Part shown: positions 60,035-64,000 of the stretch, in pieces | Position numbering within the stretch: the stretch's first letter is position 1 | How the letters are laid out: every line of letters starts with the position of its first letter | Notes under the pieces: generated by a model | Databases searched by the model: none | What the model was told of the DNA's origin: nothing | The model's input: only the letters and a program-made list of their open reading frames with translations | Origin: Neobacillus cucumis | Lineage (GTDB): Bacteria > Bacillota > Bacilli > Bacillales > Cytobacillaceae | DNA length: 64,000 bases | Reading direction: 5' to 3' | Assembly (NCBI RefSeq): GCF_016908975.1 | Contig: NZ_JAFBEX010000007.1 | Span: 1-64,000, forward strand | Translations under genes and position numbers: made by a program

Positions 60035-61284
60035 ATGAAAAGAATTCTATTCATTACACTATTTTTGTCTTTGCTTTATCCAATACCTTCTTTTGCAGAA
60101 AATGATAATGTTGTAAAGGCTGCTTTTATTAGGGACGGAAATCTTTGGACGTTTATCAACAACGAGGAAAAGCAAATTACTATAACCGGGAAAGTCTTGG
60201 GTCAGCCTAAATGGTCTAAAGACGGACAGTGGCTGCTTTATCAGAATGAAACTCCTGCAGATCGACCGAATAAAGAATTTCAACAAGAAATCTGGGCTTA
60301 TCATGTTTCAACTGGTGAAAAAAAGAAAATATTTTATGACGGCAATTCCCCATCATGGTCGCCAACTAAAAATGTCATCGCATTCAATCAAGTAGGTACA
60401 ATCAATATATCGGATTTATCACAGTTCTTAAACATTGCAGTGGGTGTTCACGGTTATATTTGGCTGCCGAATGGAAGTGGGTTTTTGCTATCGTCAGCTG
60501 GAACTCTTCAACCGGATGGCTGGACGAGTGCCATTCTTTATACTAAAAAAGTAGGAAAAAATTATAAAAATATTGTTTTATATGGCGGTGTTGATCGTTT
60601 ATTTACCCTTCCAAGAGAGAGATTGGAACAAATAAGGATAACAAAATTATTGCAGTTCATGCAGACGATTTTAATTATTCTCCAAGTAAAAAATGGATTT
60701 CATTTATTGTCTCGCCAACCGCATCCTGGTCAATGGATAGTAATATGCTATGTGTCATCTCAAGCGAGGGCAAGGATTTTAATGTATTAGATGAAATTAT
60801 TCGTCAGGTCGGAGAACCAAAATGGGCGCCTTCAAGTGATACTATTGCCTATATTGCCGGTGGCGGAAGAATTGTTTTTGGATTTAAAAATAAAGATTTA
60901 AAAATAGAGGTAATGCCTGCATCAACAAAATATACTCCAGAAAACTACATCGATCTTGATTTTGATTGGATTTCTGACAACGCAATAGTTTCATCTAGAA
61001 GCAAAGAAGCAGAATGGTCAAATTATTTTAAGAAACATCCCTTACCGTCTATTTATTTAATTAAAATCAAAGCAAATAAGCAACAAAAAATAACAACACC
61101 GCCTAAAGAATATGGTGATTATAATCCATTATTCGTAAAATCGATTGATAAGATTGTTTGGTTCAGAGGAACCTCGATAACAGATAACAATAGAAACCTT
61201 TGGAAGGCAAATACGAATGGGACACAAGCAAAACTATGGATTAAAAACGTGGATACCATTGAATTTTATCAAGGTGGTCAATGA
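60035..61284 (+). pseudogene. Secreted TolB-like beta-propeller protein, frameshifted
   Basis: GGGAGGT and ATG start a protein with a signal peptide ('MKRILFITLFLSLLYPIPSFA') and propeller blades ('GQPKWSKDGQWLLYQ', 'GNSPSWSPTKNVIAFNQVG', 'YIWLPNGSGFLLSS'). At about 60615, in the sequence AGAGAGAGA, the frame changes: the original frame runs on without family character to 60790, while the -1 frame continues the protein ('IGTNKDNKIIAVHADDFNYS', 'GEPKWAPSSDTIAYIAGGG', 'DYNPLFVKSIDKIVWF') to 61284. The full product would be about 416 aa. A two-base GA insertion or one-base deletion explains it. Confidence 0.75.
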
Positions 61285-61307
61285 AATGCTTGCGTCCTAA
61301 GCAATAG

Positions 61308-61335
61308 TTAAAGCGCCTTTTTGGCGCTTTTAAAA
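61308..61335 (+). terminator. Terminator
   Basis: AAAGCGCC-TTTT-TGGCGCTTTT stem-loop after the propeller gene. Confidence 0.85.
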
Positions 61336-61417
61336 TGGAATGAATTTCACTTTTAGTTGTTAAAAGAATGGGTCTGGCAGCCTAATACAAATAAAAATAA
61401 ATCTATTCTTATTAAAG

Positions 61418-61510
61418 AAACCTGCCCAGTCTAGCTAAATAAAAAAGAACTTCCGCAGAAACCCTTTGTTACGTTCAAGTATCCGTTAGCTGAACAAGAA
61501 CGTGACATCC
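61418..61510. repeat. Dispersed repeat copies
   Basis: CCTGCCCAGTCTAGCTAAAT near 61421 and TATCCGTTAGCTGAACAAGA near 61483 match the repeat family described at 9205. No gene is seen in 61336-61559. Confidence 0.4.
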
Positions 61511-61559
61511 CTTACGATATATTCAGATAAATTATACTTTTTGATTGCTTTCTATTCTG

Positions 61560-62108
61560 TCATTTACTCGGTGACCCGGGCGGATTATAGAATGGTGGAA
61601 TTTTAAGCCATCCTCGTTTTTTCAGAAGTGTTTTTATGTTTGCTCCAAATGTCATGTATTCCTGTAAAAAATCAAGCCATATCAAACAAACATCATTACG
61701 TACGGACTCATTTATGGCGTTAGCACAATATGAAATACCTAGATACATTTTAATACTAATGCTGTTTGCAAGTTCATCATCCGTCAATTTGACTCCGAGC
61801 GGTATTTTATTAGGGTCTGAGATTGGTTTCGGTTCACTTAACGGAGGTAAAGGTACTCCTTCAAATCGTAAAAATGCTGCGATTCGTTCATTCTGCGATT
61901 TGAACATTTTTATTGTTTCGTGATAAGCTTTCCTCAATTCGGGGTCCGTTGTACTGTTAATCCCTGCTTCTGAATGTACTTGTTCATCCGCCATTTCAGA
62001 AAGGAATGACCAAAAAGACATAACCTCACCAACATGTAAGGCTTGCTTTGGCTCATCGTCCATCAACGATTGCACGATATTTTTAACAGCTTCTAATACG
62101 TCTGGCAT
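61560..62108 (-). CDS. DUF3231 single-domain protein, copy 2
   Basis: The 182-aa all-helical protein matches one DUF3231 domain: 'LHVGEVMSFWSFLSEMADEQVHSEAGINSTTDPELRKAYHETIKMFKSQ', 'SDPNKIPLGVKLTDDELANSI', 'VRNDVCLIWLDFLQEYMTFG', 'LLKKRGWLKIPPFYNPPGSP'. Family proteins usually have two such domains (about 330 aa) and a ferritin/CotF-like bundle. The start has GGGAGGTGA seven bases upstream. It follows its paralogue at 62114 by five bases and shares more than half of its residues. Confidence 0.8.
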   Translation of the reverse strand: MPDVLEAVKNIVQSLMDDEPKQALHVGEVMSFWSFLSEMADEQVHSEAGINSTTDPELRKAYHETIKMFKSQNERIAAFLRFEGVPLPPLSEPKPISDPNKIPLGVKLTDDELANSISIKMYLGISYCANAINESVRNDVCLIWLDFLQEYMTFGANIKTLLKKRGWLKIPPFYNPPGSPSK

Positions 62109-62113
62109 CTTTC

Positions 62114-62671
62114 TCACCTCCCTGTATACGGTGAACCTGCGGGAAGGTACGGCGGTGGAACTTTAAGCCACCCTCGTTTTCGCATCTGTGATTTAAATGT
62201 TGTTAAAAAGGTTATATGTTCCTGCAAAAATTTAGCCCATATCATACCAACATCGTTACGAATGGTTTGAGCTGATGAATTTGCACAGTTTGTAATCGCC
62301 ATCGATATTTTTTTCTTAAGGCTGTTTGCAAGTTCTTTATCCGTTAACTTGACGCCTAACGGGACACTATTTGGATCTGAGATTGGTTTCGATTCACTTG
62401 TAGGTGGTAAGGGTACTCCTTCTAACCGCAAAAATGCTGTGAGCTGCTCTTTCTGTGATTTAAACATCTCTACTGCTTCATGAAGCGTTTTTCTCAATTC
62501 AGGGTCGGTTGTGCTGTTTATACCTGCTTCCGTCTGTACTTGTGTCTCCGCGATTAACGCTAAAAATAACCAGCAAGACATAACTTCACCAACATGTAAT
62601 GGTGATTTGGGCTCATCGTCAATAAATGATTGCATTAAATTTTTAATAGCTTCCAGTACATCAGGGCACAT
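62114..62671 (-). CDS. DUF3231 single-domain protein, copy 1
   Basis: The 185-aa paralogue of the following gene with the same blocks ('LHVGEVMSCWLFLALIAETQVQTEAGINSTTDPELRK', 'SDPNSVPLGVKLTDKELANSL', 'IRNDVGMIWAKFLQEHITF', 'MRKRGWLKVPPPYLPAGSP'). GGAAGGT precedes the ATG. The two genes form an operon, as if the usual two-domain protein were split or a one-domain gene had been duplicated. Function unknown; spore-associated roles have been suggested for related bundles. Confidence 0.8.
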   Translation of the reverse strand: MCPDVLEAIKNLMQSFIDDEPKSPLHVGEVMSCWLFLALIAETQVQTEAGINSTTDPELRKTLHEAVEMFKSQKEQLTAFLRLEGVPLPPTSESKPISDPNSVPLGVKLTDKELANSLKKKISMAITNCANSSAQTIRNDVGMIWAKFLQEHITFLTTFKSQMRKRGWLKVPPPYLPAGSPYTGR

Positions 62672-62787
62672 ACTTTACCTTCCTTTCTTTCATTTAATTT
62701 TTCCTGAAGGTATATTTTTAATGCAGAAGCTAATTTTAGACAACAAACAATGTGATAAAAAATATAAAAGAAAAGCAGCTCTCTGGA

Positions 62788-63288
62788 TTAGGTCTGCTTC
62801 TCTTTGTGTTCCTCTTTTCGTCCACATTCAGACTTCTGCAAGATGGCATCTACAATCTTTAGATTTCCAAGTAGCACTAAGTAGAGGACGGGGTAGGAGA
62901 AAGCGGAGAAAAGCAAGTTCCAGTCCTTTCCATAATACATATATCCCATCTTTAGGAATGTCCATTCAAAGCCAGTAGAGGCTATTGACCATATTAATAT
63001 GTAAGCTGCTGCCCACCACTTGGATTTATCGTATGGATAGAAGTTCAGCATGATGATAGCTGCCGCAGGATACAAACCCATGTTAACAAGTAACGTTGGT
63101 GCATCGATAAACCATCTTGAAAAGAATCCATACCAGTCTAACCTGTCTGTCCATCGGTCTACTTTCGTTTGTATAAGCATGCAGGTCACAATAGTTGCAT
63201 ACATTTCAATTGGCTTTAATTTCTTCTTTATACAAATGGCAACTATATTGAAAATAATCACACATAAGAATAAGTACCAGTACCACAT
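62788..63288 (-). CDS. CBO0543-family membrane protein
   Basis: The 166-aa protein has about five helices and the family pattern: 'WYLFLCVIIFNIVAICIKKKLKPIEMYATIVTCMLIQTKVDRWTDRLDWYGFFSRW', 'AAAYILIWSIASTGFEWTFLKMGYMYYGKDWNLLFSAFSYPVLYLVL'. This is the clearest member of the family in the window. The ATG follows a hairpin whose 3' arm carries the likely ribosome site AGGTG, so translation may be controlled. Function unknown. Confidence 0.85.
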   Translation of the reverse strand: MWYWYLFLCVIIFNIVAICIKKKLKPIEMYATIVTCMLIQTKVDRWTDRLDWYGFFSRWFIDAPTLLVNMGLYPAAAIIMLNFYPYDKSKWWAAAYILIWSIASTGFEWTFLKMGYMYYGKDWNLLFSAFSYPVLYLVLLGNLKIVDAILQKSECGRKEEHKEKQT

Positions 63289-63290
63289 AA

Positions 63291-63346
63291 AAACACCTGG
63301 CTTCCTACGTCAACTGTTAATAGGATTCCCAGGTGCTTCTTTTTTT
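63291..63346. promoter_or_regulatory. Leader hairpin covering the ribosome site / plus-strand terminator
   Basis: CACCTGG..CCTA and TAGG..CCCAGGTG form a long interrupted stem with an 11-base loop. On the minus strand its 3' arm CCAGGTG is followed by TTTTT and the ATG of the CBO0543 gene; on the plus strand it is followed by CTTCTTTTTTT like a terminator. Confidence 0.5.
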
Positions 63347-63450
63347 ATTTTTCCTTCATCCTTTTCATTTTCGAACAGTTTCCTCCACAAATCTGCTTCG
63401 CTACTTTAAGCAGAAAAATCCCAGTATTGGTAGCCTTTGATCTTTTTTAT

Positions 63451-63849
63451 TTATAACTCTTTTTGATCAACATTTAGTTCAATCAAATTACCATCTGGGT
63501 CTGCACAGAAAATTTGTGCGAATCCACTTTTTCCGTAAGGTTTTTCAAGGATTTCAACTTCATTTTGTTTTAACCAATTAAGAGTGTCATAGTAGTTCTC
63601 GACTCTGAGGGCAAAGTGACCTTCCCTGCTAGATAAGCTTTTATCCTGCCGAATCGTCTGTGAAGAGGGATCGACTATCAAGTGGATTTGCTTTCCCTCT
63701 ATTTCATACCAGGCACCTGGAAAATCAAAATCAGGACGCGGTATTTCTTTTAAACATAAAGTATTTCCATAAAAATCTTTTGCTCTTTTTAAATTTGTGA
63801 CAGTAAGACTTACATGATGGAGGCATTTATATTTAATCAAAATCTTCAC
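63451..63849 (-). CDS. VOC-family protein (glyoxalase/dioxygenase superfamily)
   Basis: The 132-aa protein has the two-module VOC fold: 'LHHVSLTVTNLKRAKDFYGNTLCLKEIPRPDFDFPGAWYEIEGKQIHLI' and 'REGHFALRVENYYDTLNWLKQNEVEILEKPYGKSGFAQIFCADPDGNLIELN'. Likely metal ligands are His in 'HHVSL', His in 'GHFAL' and Glu in 'LIELN'. Start is GTG at 63849, with only a weak purine-rich stretch upstream. The reaction is unknown. Confidence 0.85.
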   Translation of the reverse strand: MKILIKYKCLHHVSLTVTNLKRAKDFYGNTLCLKEIPRPDFDFPGAWYEIEGKQIHLIVDPSSQTIRQDKSLSSREGHFALRVENYYDTLNWLKQNEVEILEKPYGKSGFAQIFCADPDGNLIELNVDQKEL

Positions 63850-63896
63850 TCTTTTTCATTTCAATTAATTTTAATTTTTACTTTAGTCGAATATGG

Positions 63897-64000
63897 CTAA
63901 ACGTTTTTGGTTTTCGACCATTCGTTTTCTAAAATACTCATTTCCCATAGACTCCAGTATTCATCCCCATTCTTTCTTGAATCTCGAAGTAAACCCTCTT
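63897..64000 (-). CDS. Partial ORF at window edge (C-terminus)
   Basis: Thirty-three in-frame codons run from the window edge to a stop at 63897: 'GLLRDSRKNGDEYWSLWEMS' and 'ILENEWSKTKNV'. Composition is protein-like and Trp-rich, but too little is present to name it. Confidence 0.4.
   Translation of the reverse strand, partial: EGLLRDSRKNGDEYWSLWEMSILENEWSKTKNV

Overview
The window is AT-rich DNA from an endospore-forming member of the Bacillaceae. Three GerA-type germinant receptor loci, a KinB-like sporulation kinase, an ExsC-like exosporium protein, cspD, GlnK/Amt, a KimA-type potassium importer behind a c-di-AMP riboswitch, GGAGG-type ribosome sites and frequent TTG/GTG starts all fit that group. 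No rRNA, tRNA, CRISPR array or complete insertion sequence was found. The genus cannot be fixed from this window.

Layout. 0-1.2 kb: a gerA gene cut off at its 3' end next to what looks like a transposon end. 1.3-9 kb: a hypothetical protein, an HpaB-family monooxygenase, a Gly-rich repeat protein, an aldo/keto reductase with a MerR-type promoter, a broken 60-codon gene, the KinB-like kinase, a Uma2 remnant and a divergent HxlR regulator/oxidoreductase pair. 9-12 kb: a PadR regulator with a three-repeat operator driving a split permease, then a VOC protein. 12-15.7 kb: a germinant receptor operon in order B-A-C. 16-25.5 kb: a CBO0543 protein, a decayed beta-propeller gene, hcp, a four-palindrome repeat element, glnK-amt, a pyruvate kinase without its C-terminal domain, and riboswitch-kimA. 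25.6-32.3 kb: DUF554 and MerR, the ExsC-like protein, a DeoR/HAD pair, a small unannotated gene and an MFS transporter. 32.8-36.6 kb: a cluster of very small genes including a tandemly duplicated two-gene cassette, beside a GC-rich esterase relic. 36.6-44.3 kb: two YitT-type proteins around a xanthine dehydrogenase-type operon, a tyrosine recombinase homologue that appears to have lost its catalytic residues, and a CDF transporter. 44.6-54.5 kb: an acyltransferase fragment, a cardiolipin synthase-like protein, Fur-controlled PepSY protein, a cytochrome b/molybdopterin oxidoreductase fusion, an HlyD-EmrB efflux pair that seems to have lost its regulator, a second four-palindrome element and cspD. 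54.9-59.1 kb: a germinant receptor operon in order A-C-B with a sigma-G-like promoter. 59-64 kb: a monooxygenase-fold protein, a frameshifted beta-propeller gene, two DUF3231 proteins, another CBO0543 protein and a VOC protein.

The main themes are spore biology (germination receptors, coat/exosporium-like proteins, sporulation kinase), nitrogen and purine use (glnK-amt, purine hydroxylase operon), potassium homeostasis, and many local one- or two-component regulators sitting beside their targets with visible operators. There is also a clear load of decaying genes. The most novel-looking region is 32.8-35.5 kb: a duplicated pair of a tiny membrane peptide ending in Cys and a repeat-expanding helical protein, for which I recognise no known family. 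Family names come from recognising sequence motifs by eye; no database search was run.
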